Positions 24,301 through 35,599 of a stretch of 64,000 nt of DNA are shown here, piece by piece. The DNA is from Callipepla californica brunnescens. Lineage: Eukaryota > Chordata > Aves > Galliformes > Odontophoridae. The notes below the pieces were generated by a model, which worked only from the letters and a program-made list of their open reading frames with translations, did no database searches and had not been told where the DNA came from. The stretch covers positions 3,542,335 to 3,606,334 of the forward strand of contig JALIRH010000042.1 of the NCBI GenBank assembly GCA_023055505.1, read 5' to 3'. A program made the position numbers and the translations under genes. The first letter of the stretch is position 1, and each line of letters starts with the position of its first letter.

Positions 24301-27300
24301 CCTGAAGCAGCTTTGGCTAGGCAGGAAGGTTCTGGGAATCACACCAAGAATGCAGGGTGTGGTTCTCCTCTCCTTTGGCCTTGGCTTGCTCAGCACCGTG
24401 CATCAGCTCGCAGGGGCAGCACGTGGCATCCCATGGCATCCAGAGCTGGTGTGGGAGCTGGCAGTGCCACAGGAGCAGGCGGATCTGTTTACACCGAGTC
24501 TGACAACACAAACCCAGGGCTGGGAACAGAGGTACCCTCGGTGTGCAAGGAGAAAGGGTCCCCCGGAGCCCCACTTGGAGCAACAACTTGAGTTGTAGCA
24601 TTTTTCAAGCTTACTCCTCATGAGGAAAGTCCATCGTAAGTGAGGGCAATGCTGCTGTCAACATGACTGACAGCTTGAACTGCCGGGCATCTGCTCCCAG
24701 GGCTCCTGTTCGTGGATGAGGATGGGGCTCAGCCCCATAGGGAGGACACCAGGGGCCATCCCTGCAGCTACACTGCCTAGGGAGCAGCTTACTGTGGCTG
24801 AGGAGAGCTGGGATGGATGCAGAGAGACGTGGATAAGGGAGGGTGGGAGGTTTCTGCTCCTTTTTTCAAGCTGGCACTAAGCAGGCTATGAAACCTGACC
24901 ACTCGAGATGCTTCAATCACCCAGAGACAAGAACGCAGTGAAGTTTTCCAACATCACCTCCCAGTTCAGCCCAGTGAATCATCACGCAGCCTGCTGGAGG
25001 ACTGCCTCTGATGCTTTAAGCCTGCAACACCCTTCTTTATTCCCCGGCTTCATCGGTTGTGTGCCAAACACATAGTGGACGTAATCTCAGAAGCGTCTGC
25101 ATCTCAGTGCAGGATGTGGTGGCACATGATGCACTGATCCCCAGTGCCATCTTTGGTGCACAACATCATGCTCTCATTTGTCCTGAATTCTTCCCCACTG
25201 CTCAGAGAGGCAGTGGAGGGCAGAAGGAGTCTTGCAGTGGGCTCCCCAGGCAGGAAAACACGAGCCAGGCTGTGCCAGAGCTGAAAGATCTGTGCCAGAG
25301 CTGCATCCAGCCGTGCCCGAGCACTGTGGGAGTTCCCATCTGGATGTCAACTGTGCCCAGGGAATTAGCAGAGATGTGGTTCCCAGGGTGGGGGAAGGGC
25401 CTAATGAACAGAGACAGGATAAAGAAGCAGGTAAGGGCTTCCTGTCCTTCAGGGCTCAGGAGGAAATCCTGCAGCTGGTGAATCTGGATGCGATTAGTGT
25501 CCATTTCTCCCTGTGTAATCAACCCATCTGTTCAGCCCTGTGCATTAGCAGCGCACACTCTGCTGCAGGCAGATGCCTCTTGGGTACTGCTTTTATCTAT
25601 GTCTGCCATGGCTGCTCCATGCAGCTCTGAGCCATGGATGCCTCAACCACAGCTGCATTCTGCTCTATAGACTTGGATGGAGCCCTGGCAGAGCTGTGGC
25701 CACCAAACCCACCACGATCACAGTGAATGGCAGGGCCAAGCCCAGGGAGATGCCCCCCAGGGTGGGGATATTCTCCAAAGGGCTTTGCACTTTCTGGAAA
25801 GACCTTTGCACTGTTGATAAGCTCAGCCTTCCAGATGCTGCCTGCTTCCTTGAGCTCAGCTCCGCTGTAAGGAGGTAAAGGGAGTTTGGTTTGGGCTGCC
25901 ACAATGAGACTGTAGAGTTGCACTGATCCTGAGTACAGGTTATGGTGTCTCAGTTGGTCACGGGAGGAAACCAAGCTTTCAGTCTCGCTCTGTAGGAATG
26001 CTGGTTAAAGTTGATAGGTGCTGATGGCACTTCCTGAGGAGTCGTTCCACCTTCTTTCCCTTGGCAATTTTGCTTAACTATGCAAAAGCTTGTGACAGCC
26101 CTGCATTGGCTTGGAAACACAGGGCCAGATGTCAGCCTGGGCTGAAATGAGGTCAAAGAAAGAGCTTTGGATCAATCTACTGTTGTAATGCAGTGGTTCG
26201 AGCCTGCACGGTCTTTTAGAGTGTTTGGAAGGGTCCATCTTGGCAGAGTCAAGACAAAATCTAACAGCAACCATTCCCAGCTCTGGTGTCCTATATACTC
26301 ACACTGTGTAACCTGCAGTTGTGTAGCTCTTGCTTGAGTCCCATTTTGTCATTGGAACACCATACTCAGTGCTGTCCACACTCAGAAGATGAAGATGGTC
26401 CTTACCCGAAGCAGTGTACACACCCAGCCCAGATCTCTCCTGTGTGCTAAGTAATCCAGGCACATAAGCTTCTGCCATCTCCAGAGAGAGCCAAAACCCA
26501 GCCACAAACATCAGAGAGGAAACGTTTGCTTTCAAGGGTGCATTTGTTGCTCAGCTTCTAAGTGCAACCTGCCTTCAACCCCTGTTGTATGGCACAAGGC
26601 AGCACTTCGGGTCCTACATCTTCTGATTTTTGTTCGTCTTCAAGTGCTGGGACTTACCACTAAAGAATAAATGAAAAGCAAAAGAAAACGGCAGCATAGA
26701 CCCTCCCTTGTTCTGCCTTCTGCTGCTACTTCAACAGAAGCAGTAAATCCTACTCCCTGGACAGAGAGGGGCTTTGGGGTAAGGGCTGCATACAAGGCCG
26801 GGGAAGATAAACAACCAGAAAAATACTGCTCTTAGGAAATGGCAGTGGAGGATGGCCAATCCATGACTGCTCAAAGCCAACACAGTGCCGACAGTTAGCA
26901 AAGACTTACTGCTATTATCTCACCGAGGCATTTTTGCATCAACAAAGAGGAAAGAGATTGATCTGTGTTATGGTATCTGTGGTCAGACTTGGCCGCAATT
27001 AGGAATCTGTATAATTTCTGAGTTGGAACGGGGAAGTTTTGTAATGAGTTAGAGAAAATACGGGCAAACCACCTCCAAAAGCAGCAATGGTCCCATCTTT
27101 GTTAGGACCCATAACAACAGTATGAGCGATGCAGTAAGTTCAGCTCTTCTCCCTCTGGCAGAGGGCAACGTATCCTGCCTGATAAGAACTGGGAGCCCGT
27201 CCACGTTAAAGCCAGTGTTAGACTCAGATCTCCATGAAATCTATTGCCTCGAACAAATGCATTGTTTAAAACACGTTCAGTTAATTAGCAGATTAACTGA

Positions 27301-29150
27301 TTAACCTTCCCACTTTCCCAGGTAGGGAGTACCTATCTCCCAAAGGAAAAAAGAAAGGCAAAGTGACTCAGTAAGCCTAGGTGCAGGAACTCAGCAGTGC
27401 AGTTGTAATTAAGTCTGCTCTTTTCCTTCCCAAATCGTTCTGGTGTTGTACATAATACCCCACAGACAAAAGCAGAGGATTCGTAAAGACTTCTGAGAGA
27501 GTGCTCAGGGAAATGGGAAGAAGTGCCATCAGACGAGCCTGAAGAAAAGAATCAGCCCACAAATACAGAGGAAGCATTTTGGTTCACCCATGTGCTTGCA
27601 CCAAGGGAAAAGCTAACACCCTTCCTCCCCATTCAGAAGAAAAGTTTTCCTCACCATCAAAGGGATAAAATCCCTTTGCTTCTTAGTCACATTTTCATCC
27701 CCTTTAAAATTAATGAGCCAGAAGTCAAATGGTCAGTGTGAGGAGGAGGAGCATCTACATTATAAGGCAGAGGGGCTATCTTTGTATGGGCTCACACTGA
27801 GGGAATAACCAGAAGGATAAGACCTGAAGAGGCTCCAGTAAACAGCCAGAGGGAACGCTTTGATGCTGAGGAAGTCCAAAGGCACAAACACATGAGGATG
27901 AGCAGCTGACTGCCACAACTGTATGACCTAGTAGGAAAAACCAGAGCTAAAGCACAAGGACTTCGGCTTGCAAGACCTCTGGCAGCATCACAGACCCTGT
28001 CTTAAGGGGCCCTGGTCTCAAACAGAATTTGGCAGGCTCTCTCTCCTCATCCAGCTCTGATCCAAAGCCAAACAGCATTCTTTGTTCTACCTGCTATGAA
28101 ACGACAATCCTTGGCAGAAAGTAGGCTTGCACGAAGGATGATCACCAACTCCCGCATTCAGCTGTCCTGAAAACGAGTCTCCTGGTGCTGGAGGATGGGC
28201 CCACATGCCTTACCAATACCACGCTCCTGGTTTTCAGCCAGCTTTCATCCAGATAACGAAGCCTTCGTGGCACTGATAGAAACCAGCACCCAGCTCTCTC
28301 AGTAGCTCACATCCACAAAACCTATGCATTCACGACCTCTTTCCCTCAGTTATGCAGCCACATTACCATGTGAAGGAGCTCTTGCAGCTGCCCACCAAGC
28401 TTGCTTGAAAAGCTGAGAGAGATGCTGACAGTTTGCTACAGGTGATGCCCATCTTCAAATAAAGAAACTCAAGCACAGCAATTTAAGAAGTAACACGTCC
28501 ATAAACATTTTCACCTGGAGATCTTAGCATCACCTGCAGAGATGGGGGAGATAGTCAGAAACAGCAGTTGTTAAAAGCTTTAGCAGCCTTAGTTTCTTTG
28601 TAAGGATGCTGGCATTGCAATTCTGCTCTAAATCACTCTTCAGGAAAATTGCCCTCTCTGCTGACTCCATAAAGCTTCCATGTTTGTTCCTCTGCCTTGG
28701 TGCCCCCACTGCTTCCCTTACTTTTGAGCCCCACTGCCAAACCTCTGTCCCAGAGGCCTCGCTGGCTGCCCTGGGTTCCTCTCCCCCTCCCTACACACTC
28801 CTGTGGGTTTTATTTACACCATTTCCTTCCCAGGGAAGTACAGGAGTTGGACGTGACCGGGCTGGTTTCCATTCTGCTGCTGTGCTCCTTTTGGGAGCTG
28901 TTACAGAGAGCAAGCCCCATGGAGATGGTCGTGGTGGGGCCAGAGGTGTTGGCCAGGCCCTGGAAAAGACACATAACCTCTTCCAGGGGCTCCACCAGCT
29001 CAGGTGTGCTGGAAACCCTGACCCACGGCCACTGTGGCCCAGCTATGGGGTTGGACAGGGCCACTCAGCCCATGGCGGCAGGCAGGCAGGGAGGACAGAA
29101 CCGGGCATCTCTGCCAAGCTGTTTCAGTTCCCATTGAATCCAACCCTCCC
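21400..29150. other. Long non-coding interval within candidate let-7 locus
   Basis: No protein-coding exon was recognised in 7.7 kb. The open frames are short and unlike known families. The stretch includes an A run at 22840-22851, a T- and CT-rich tract at 23140-23182, and otherwise unique mixed sequence. If the CpG block upstream drives pri-let-7, this would be its first large intron. Confidence 0.55.
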
Positions 29151-29190
29151 CTTTTCCCCTCCCTTCCCTTTTTCCCTCCCATCTCCAGCG

Positions 29191-29218
29191 AACAAAATGG
29201 CTGCATGGCCATTTTGTT
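29191..29218. promoter_or_regulatory. YY1-like inverted repeat, copy 1
   Basis: AACAAAATGGC at 29191-29201 and its exact reverse complement GCCATTTTGTT at 29208-29218 are separated by six bases. The left arm plus spacer reads CAAAATGGCTGC, close to the YY1 consensus CAAGATGGCGGC. A further YY1-like site, GCGGCCATGTT, lies at 29274-29284. A splice-donor-like CAGG|GTAAGG follows (GT at 29455). The group may be an alternative promoter and first exon of the let-7 host transcript. The motif is seen; the function is inferred. Confidence 0.5.
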
Positions 29219-30609
29219 TTCTGCCTGGAAGGGGGAAGCGAGGACGCCGGGACTTGGCTCTTCCTTGGAGGCTGCGGCCATGTTCGAGCCCAACTCTCCC
29301 GTCTCGACGTGGCACCGGCTGTAGCAGGGAGGGGAAAAAAAAAAAAGGACCTTTTGGAAGGAGACCAAAGTCAGAGACAGAGAGTGGGCAGTTTTGGCAT
29401 GTGTTGAGCACTGAAAATGCCTGGAATTGCCAAACCGAGCTTTTGTGTTAGCAGGGTAAGGCTACTCGGTGCACGCAGAGCCGCGGGGCTGCACGGCACA
29501 GCCGGGCTGCAAGGTTTGTTGGCTGCATTCAATAAAACAGCCCTCCTTTCTTGTGTGTTTAGAAAGTACCAGCGAGCACTGTTGTCTGATTTGTTTTTGG
29601 ACGGGCGGATGGTTTTACACATCGGCTTGGTATGATCAGAGCCGGTCAGCGCCGGGCGGCAGCGGTTTTAACCTGTTGTGTGTCCTTTCGTTTTGGGTGA
29701 ATATGAACTGCGACCTCTCCGCAGATTTGGCAGCGCCTGAATTTAGCTAACGGGATCCGGAGCATGTTTTTATTATTATTATCACATATATTTTTTCCTA
29801 TTTTTTTTTTTTTAGGGATTTTTTTTTTTTCTTCAATTTCGCCTATTGCCTGGAGAGTTCTCATCTCGGGAATAAAAACCAAATCTTGATTTAAATCTTA
29901 AAAGACTGAGCTGCTCCTGGCTTTTGCTTTCCTTGCCGGGTCGGTGCAGTGCTGTGATAGCAAACAGTTCACTGTGAGCGTGTGCACCCCGCAGCACAGC
30001 ACAGAAGCCTTAAAAGTTGAAGGGGACTGTGGTTGCGTTGCCATACAACGTTGCGCAGAAGCATGGGCAAAAAAAAAAAAAAAAATTAAAAAAAAAATAC
30101 CAGAACATGCGCCAAATAAAAGAGATTTTTTTTTTTTTTTTTAAGTGATTCTGCATTTCCCTCAGTTGCTGGGATGGCTTTGCAGTTCACGCTCACGGCT
30201 CCTCGCTCCCGGACGACAGAGGGGAATGGATTTCTGGTGACATAGGGGGGATCGGCTTTGCTGTGGGTCAGCATTGGGGTGGTCTCAGCTCTCCTGGAGG
30301 GATTGCCGGACATCTGGAGATGTGCTGGGAGCAAAAGCAGGAGCAGGGGGATCGCTGCTCTTGCACAGAAAGGTATTTGCCTCCGTGTCTGCTCAGCTTT
30401 CTCACAAAAGGACAGTTGTGGTGGAAATGGTGGTCTTGGAGCTGATGTGCAGGGGTGGGCAGCGGGTTCGCGTCACAAATGCAACGATTCGGTCCAAATA
30501 TATGTTGGGGTGAATGTGACCCCTTTTGCAAGCAGGTTTTGAACTGAAGGATGGCAGTATTCACGGGAAAATCATATGGAATATTGCAGGATCTCTGCAG
30601 AGATCTTTG

Positions 30610-30835
30610 TGTTGTCCTATAGCATTGCGTTATCCTATAGAGTTGCGTTATCCCATAGAGTTGCGTTATCCTATAGAGTTGCATTATCCTATAGAGTTGC
30701 ATTATCCTATAACACTGCGTTATTGTATAGTGCTATCCTATAGCATTGCATTATCCTTTAGCATTGTGTTATCCTATAGCGCTATCCTATAGCATTGCGT
30801 TATCCTATAGAATTGCGTTATCCTATAGAATTGAA
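30610..30835. repeat. 18-bp minisatellite
   Basis: About thirteen tandem copies of an 18-base unit, consensus CCTATAGAGTTGCGTTAT, include two or three shortened units of 13 bases. Variants change the central AGAGTTGCG to AGCATTGCG or AACACTGCG. The full unit is a multiple of three and lacks stop codons in some frames, so it creates repetitive open frames on both strands that should not be taken as genes. Confidence 0.95.
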
Positions 30836-30879
30836 CACAGAGCTGTTAAAATGATTTTTTTTCCTCTTTTTTTTTCCTG

Positions 30880-31300
30880 ATTTTCACTCTCCCGAAGGAA
30901 TTACAAGACATCGGTAGCGCTTGTTTTTTGGTTTTGTGACAAAAAAATAATCCAGGATTGTTATTTTTCCTTCAGGAAAATGTATTTGTCGTCCTGATTG
31001 ACTGGGAAAATTAATGATTGTTCAGAAGAAAGCCTTACCTTTGTGGCTGCCTTGAATAATGGTTTTATGGAAGGTTAATCAGAGATAAATAGTGCAAGGA
31101 GCATGTTACAGATGCACATGTTGTCGATAAAAAATACCAAATTGATGAATGAGGACCGAGAGGTTCACAAACATCCAACGGGACTCGAGACAACCCCTCT
31201 CAGAGGAGCAGGGATCCATTAGGACACCTGTTAATTGCTTCTTATAGCAATAAGAGCTTAATAGAAACAAATGCTGTGACAGCACTGATGTGGAGTACTG
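30880..31300. other. AT-rich non-repetitive block, possible conserved non-coding element
   Basis: This stretch is clearly richer in A and T than its surroundings, is not repetitive, has no open frame of note, and has the homeobox- and SOX-motif-rich look (TTAATGATTGTTC, GTTAATTGC) common in conserved developmental enhancers. Conservation could not be tested here. Confidence 0.25.
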
Positions 31301-31770
31301 CCGACGTCATTGCAGCGCACGGAGGGAGGCACTGCTGAGACGTGGGGCTGTTTTTGGGACGAGCTTTCCAGATTTCAGCGTCCATTTCCCCTTTGCCTAT
31401 GTGCAGTGCCTCCAGTTAACTCTCCTTCATCCTCATGCTCGGCCCCAGAGCCGGGTCCGCTTTGCTTTGCCTTCAGGTCAGCTGTTTTGTGAGGATTAAG
31501 AGAAACGTGGCCCGTTTGGCACTGGAGCACAGCCCAAACCACTCATGGCAGCACCGCGACGGATGGAGCGAGAGCAGAGGGAGCAGAGAGCACAGGGACG
31601 GTGCCGGCACACGGCACGGCGACGTCGTACTCCTGAAAACGTTCCCAACTTATTTTTTTATCATGATTATTTCTATTCTTTTTGTCCGTTTGCTTTTCAT
31701 CGCCCCGCTCGAGGCGGCGAGGACGTGAGGACGTTACTCCGGCCTTCCCCACACTGGCAAAGCCACGGCG

Positions 31771-31799
31771 ACAAAATGGCCGACGGGCAGCCATTTTGT
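31771..31799. promoter_or_regulatory. YY1-like inverted repeat, copy 2
   Basis: ACAAAATGGC at 31771-31780 and its exact reverse complement GCCATTTTGT at 31790-31799 are separated by nine bases. On the minus strand the right arm reads ACAAAATGGCTGCC, a close YY1 match. This is the same arm sequence as in the inverted repeat 2.6 kb upstream, but the strong YY1 half is on the opposite strand and the flanks do not match. It sits in a locally CpG-rich segment (about 31540-31800). Confidence 0.5.
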
Positions 31800-31849
31800 G
31801 GGAGCACACAGTGGGCAGCTCTGTGCTCCCCTGCCTCCCTCTGCCCGCT

Positions 31850-34100
31850 CCTGCCATGGCTCCGTGGGGCTGAAAGGGCTCTCAGAGACGCAGCGTTTCC
31901 CTCTGGGAAGTCCTGCCTGTGCTCGGCACGTTTTGGCACCGAGCTCAGTGCTGCAGCTATACAAAGGCTGCGCCTGCTTTGAGCGGAGCGACCTTGTTGT
32001 TGCATGGTTTCCTCCCCCCCCCCCCCCCCTCCTTCCTCCTCCATTTCATTCAGTTCTCCTTAATAAGCCAGATCAGCTCCTCAAGGCTGTTCCAGCTCTT
32101 TTCTCAAGCCCTGTGCCACCATGATTTGAAAGGCAGAGGCTCTGCTCGGCCTCTTCAGCCTTCAGACCCACAAACAGTTGTGGGTCCGCCATGAGGAATC
32201 TCCTGGGAGTCCCCAGTGACAGCTGCAGTCACTTTTCCATCCCAAAAAACAGCACGAAAGCCAGGCAGGAGGGGATATCTTGCCTGCATGAAGGATCTTG
32301 CTGTGAGGAAACCTAACCATCATTTACCTGCCAATTTCCTTCACCCCTCCAAAGACACCCAGACAGCAGGAGTGGGCAGCAGTGCTCCGAGCACGGCGAT
32401 CTTCTTGCAGAGCTTTTCCTAAAAGAAATACCTATGTCTATCTCCTATTTGGCTTATTTTTAAGTCCTCATACGGATCTGGGAAGGGAGAGCAGCTGTAC
32501 CGCTCCCCAGAATTCTGTGCACAGAAAGTGGTATATTCCAAAGAGGTCTGGCTCTTAGTGGTCTAAAAATGTCCCCAAACTTTGGGCATCGTCAACTCAG
32601 AAGGCAGTGGGTGTCTTTGGGATGTGGGTTCCTGACCCTGTAGTCTGTGGCAGCAGCTTTGGGAAGCTAAAACACTTCCAAATAGAAAACCCGGAGTCAG
32701 AAGGAACCCACGGGGATCTCCGAGCCCAACTCCCAAACTTCTGACTTTAAATGAATCCCTCTGTTCCCGGTGGTAACTGGCTGCTGTTGCATGCATTGAG
32801 GAGGGAGGTTTAACCTCTCTGCACCACTTGCTATGCCAATAAAATAGGAAGAATATTATTTCCTATCATTAGGTTGTTTGGGATTCAAAGCACTTGGCAC
32901 TGTGGATAGGTTGGGTACTAAAATGCTATAGGAATCAGCCCTGCAACACTGATTTTCTGACACTGTTTATATGCTATCACACAGGGAGAGGCGTGGGCCA
33001 GATGGCCGGGCACAGTAGGTCATCCCAAGGCTGAGTTTGTCAAAGGAAATTAAAAGAATTAACTGGGCTGTGCTGACTGCTAGTTGAGAAGGATTTCTGG
33101 ACAGCTCAGCAGAGGAATGTGGGCACTTTCCAAGCCTCGCTGCAGAGATATCCTTTTTCCTGCCCATATCCAACTCTCACCTCGGGTACCCCAGCTACAA
33201 TGGCTGGCCATACCTTTGGGAATCTCACCCACGCACGCTGCTGCCTGTTAGCTGTGGAAACACAGAACATCGGGCATCCTCTGACCCCTTGGTGATGTCT
33301 GCCTTAGCCCCTGCATCTCCTGTCCAGCAGTGGGCAGATGGAACCCCTCTAGCTTCACAGCACTGAGTCCCTTTGGGTCTCTGCTGTGCTTAACGTGCTG
33401 CTGGAGGCTCTCTTTTTGTTAGATCCTCCCTTAATTCTCAAGGGGAAATCTTTCTCATTGCAAGAGAAGCTCACACATCTTTTAAATCGCCATTGTAATA
33501 CTTTGCATCTGTAGTTAGGTGTACAGAGAGTGAAAAAGCCTCAGAAGGGGAGCCAAGGGCTTGGGGGGAAGCCAGTATGTCTCTGCTCCACGCTAATAGT
33601 GCCTGGCTGTGCTATAGCATTAAAGGACACCAAGCCTGCATGCTGCTCTCATTTGTTTGGGAAATGAGATCTGCCTTGATATACTCAATACCATTACATG
33701 TGCAGCCTAAAAGCTTCCTTGTACTCAGTTATTTCTAATCTGCTCAGTTCCCTGGAGTGCATAACAGCTAAATTGATGGATTATCTTATCTAGGCTGGCA
33801 GGTTTGTTCTAGATATGCTGTGTGTTCAAGAGGTGAGGTCAGCTTGCTTGTATACTGTGCGGTGTTGCTGCTTCAGGAAGGCTGTGCTCTCTGCACTCAT
33901 GGTCCTGGGCTCTATCAGCAGAGCTGCTGCTTCCATAAGCCCTTGGGTGCATAAAGTTTGCATGATTGCCAGGGATAAATTACAGTCCAAGTGGACTGAA
34001 GGGAGGTATAAGGAGGAAAAGGAGCTCCACAACAGGGTTGAGTATGAGCCTTGCTGCTTTTAGCAGCACAAAGCCTGATGGATTCTCATGCATTTCTCTT
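31850..34100. other. Non-coding sequence upstream of the let-7 pair
   Basis: No protein exon was recognised. A C run lies near 32016-32028, and the old CR1-like fragment lies at 32685-32765. Near the right end a good splice-acceptor-like tract (CATTTCTCTTCACAG) ends at 34105, 80 bases before the first let-7. It could open the exon that carries the hairpins. Confidence 0.5.
32685..32765 (-). mobile_element. CR1-like fragment
   Basis: The plus strand contains GAGTCAGAAGGAACCCACGG followed by GATCTCCGAGCCCAACTCCC, a diverged match to the reverse complement of the conserved CR1 3' end as I remember it. The fragment is short and old. Boundaries are approximate. Confidence 0.5.
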
Positions 34101-34176
34101 CACAGGAGCCACTGAGCAGTCAGTTTCTGGACAAGGATCATCTCATTGCCCTAGATGGCAGTGGTCCCAAGCTGTC

Positions 34177-34264
34177 CTTGAGGCTGAGGTAGTAGATTGA
34201 ATAGTTGTGGAGTCCTATCCTCCCTTTGAGCTAACTATACAATCTACTGTCTTTCCTAAGGAGA
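34177..34264 (+). ncRNA. MIRLET7K: let-7k microRNA precursor hairpin
   Basis: The 5' arm carries a full let-7-family mature sequence at 34185-34206. It starts TGAGGTAGTAGATTGAATAG and so differs from let-7a by A for G at position 12 and A for T at position 16. It matches chicken let-7k as I remember it. The 3' arm at 34235-34256 (CTATACAATCTACTGTC then TTTCC) pairs with it, leaving a 28-base pre-element loop with a GGAG motif at 34209-34212, the site read by the LIN28 zinc knuckles. Let-7 microRNAs repress proliferation and pluripotency genes through the shared seed GAGGUAG. The partner hairpin starts about 195 bases downstream on the same strand, so the two are probably co-transcribed. Confidence 0.95.
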
Positions 34265-34371
34265 CAGTCAGGTCTTCACTTCATCTGCTTCGACACCGAG
34301 CATGGAGACAGGTGCTGCAAGAAATGCTGCTCTCACAGAGCCAGGGAACCACAGCAGACCTCCGCACTGCT

Positions 34372-34467
34372 CTGTGGAGGTGAGGTAGTAGGTTGTATAG
34401 TTTGGTGGGAGGGATTCTATCCCATTTCAGGTGATAACTATACAGTCTATTGCCTTCCTTAAAGAGC
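34372..34467 (+). ncRNA. MIRLET7J: let-7j microRNA precursor hairpin (let-7a-type mature)
   Basis: The 5' arm at 34381-34402 carries the mature sequence starting TGAGGTAGTAGGTTGTATAG, identical to let-7a. In chicken, the copy beside let-7k is let-7j as I remember it. The 3' arm at 34438-34459 reads CTATACAGTCTATTGCC then TTCC and pairs over the whole mature length. The loop is longer than in let-7k and also has GGAG, at 34408-34411. In mammals the MTCH1-PI16 interval carries no let-7 that I know of, so this pair looks like a non-mammalian let-7 cluster. Confidence 0.95.
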
Positions 34468-35599
34468 AGCAATACCAGCAGAGGAGTGGCTCAGCCACGG
34501 AGGTCCTGAAGCAAAAACAGCACACGGCATTGCTGAGCAGCACAGGGGGTCATCTGCAGCACCCAGGATTGTGTCATTCCAGGGACTGCTCCGTGCCTCA
34601 GTCGTATGAACAGGGAGCTATCCACGTAAAGAAAAACATCTCTCTCCTTTTTGATGAGTGCAAGGGAAACAAAGAAATGAGCTGGCTTAGCCCGTGGACT
34701 CAAAGCCCCACGAGCTGAGCTGATTTTGGCTGGTTGGCCCCTGTAAGTGCATTCTGGTTTGGACAAGTTCCCCGCTCTCCCATAGGACAGAGATGGAGGG
34801 TGGTTCTTTCTGATTTGATAATCTCTGCCAACCCAACTCACGTGCAAACCCTGCTGGAGAGATTAGGGCTCCTATGTATTCACATAGGATAAGCCAGCAA
34901 TTCAGACCAATGCCCTGTCCTGGGCAGGGGACAGGAAGGAAAGAGAGATGAGCCAAAAGCAGCGAGTGCCAACCCTTCTTGTTTCTCCCAGGTGGGTGGC
35001 ACTGACATCTGACAGCAGATGCAGGAGGTGACAGCCTGCTTCAGAGCTCTGGCACTTGACGAGGGACGGGGAATGGTTATTTCTTCCCTTTACGAGAAGC
35101 AGGTGGGACAACCCCTCTGCCATATTCCAGAGTAAATGGAATCCAGATCACGAGAGGGACGGTAACTCGATGAGGGCTGCACCAGTTTCTCAAGGCTGAA
35201 GGACGTCTCGGGACACTATCGCTGGCATCTCACTGCCAGGGAAACGTGTGAGATCCGAGACACCGAGGAGCAAGGGCAAAGCGAGGACACCTTCTCAGAT
35301 GAATTGGGAGGAAGAGAGCTGCAGTAAGAAATCGGAACCCTCAAATGGAAGCGAAACGCAGGGAGACTCAGACCTGGCTGCTATGGGACTCCCAGCAGCG
35401 AGGCAGCTCCATTAAGGCTCCTCTGCTTCTTGGGAGAGGGCGTAGCTTCAGCAAGGCTGGGACAGGACTTCCTCGGGCTGGGCAGCAGCTGAAGGGTGGG
35501 GATGCAGGAGTATGTAGCAGCGGAGGAATGCAGCCCTCTGCTCCATACATCTGGCACATCAGCTTCGGATTTGAGAGGTGTCCCCTAGAAAAATATTAA

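Noticed and set aside
28606..29451. Plus-strand open frame of 281 codons
   Set aside because: It has no recognisable domain, covers pyrimidine-rich sequence and the YY1 repeat, and its composition follows base content. No splice-linked partner exon of a known protein was found.
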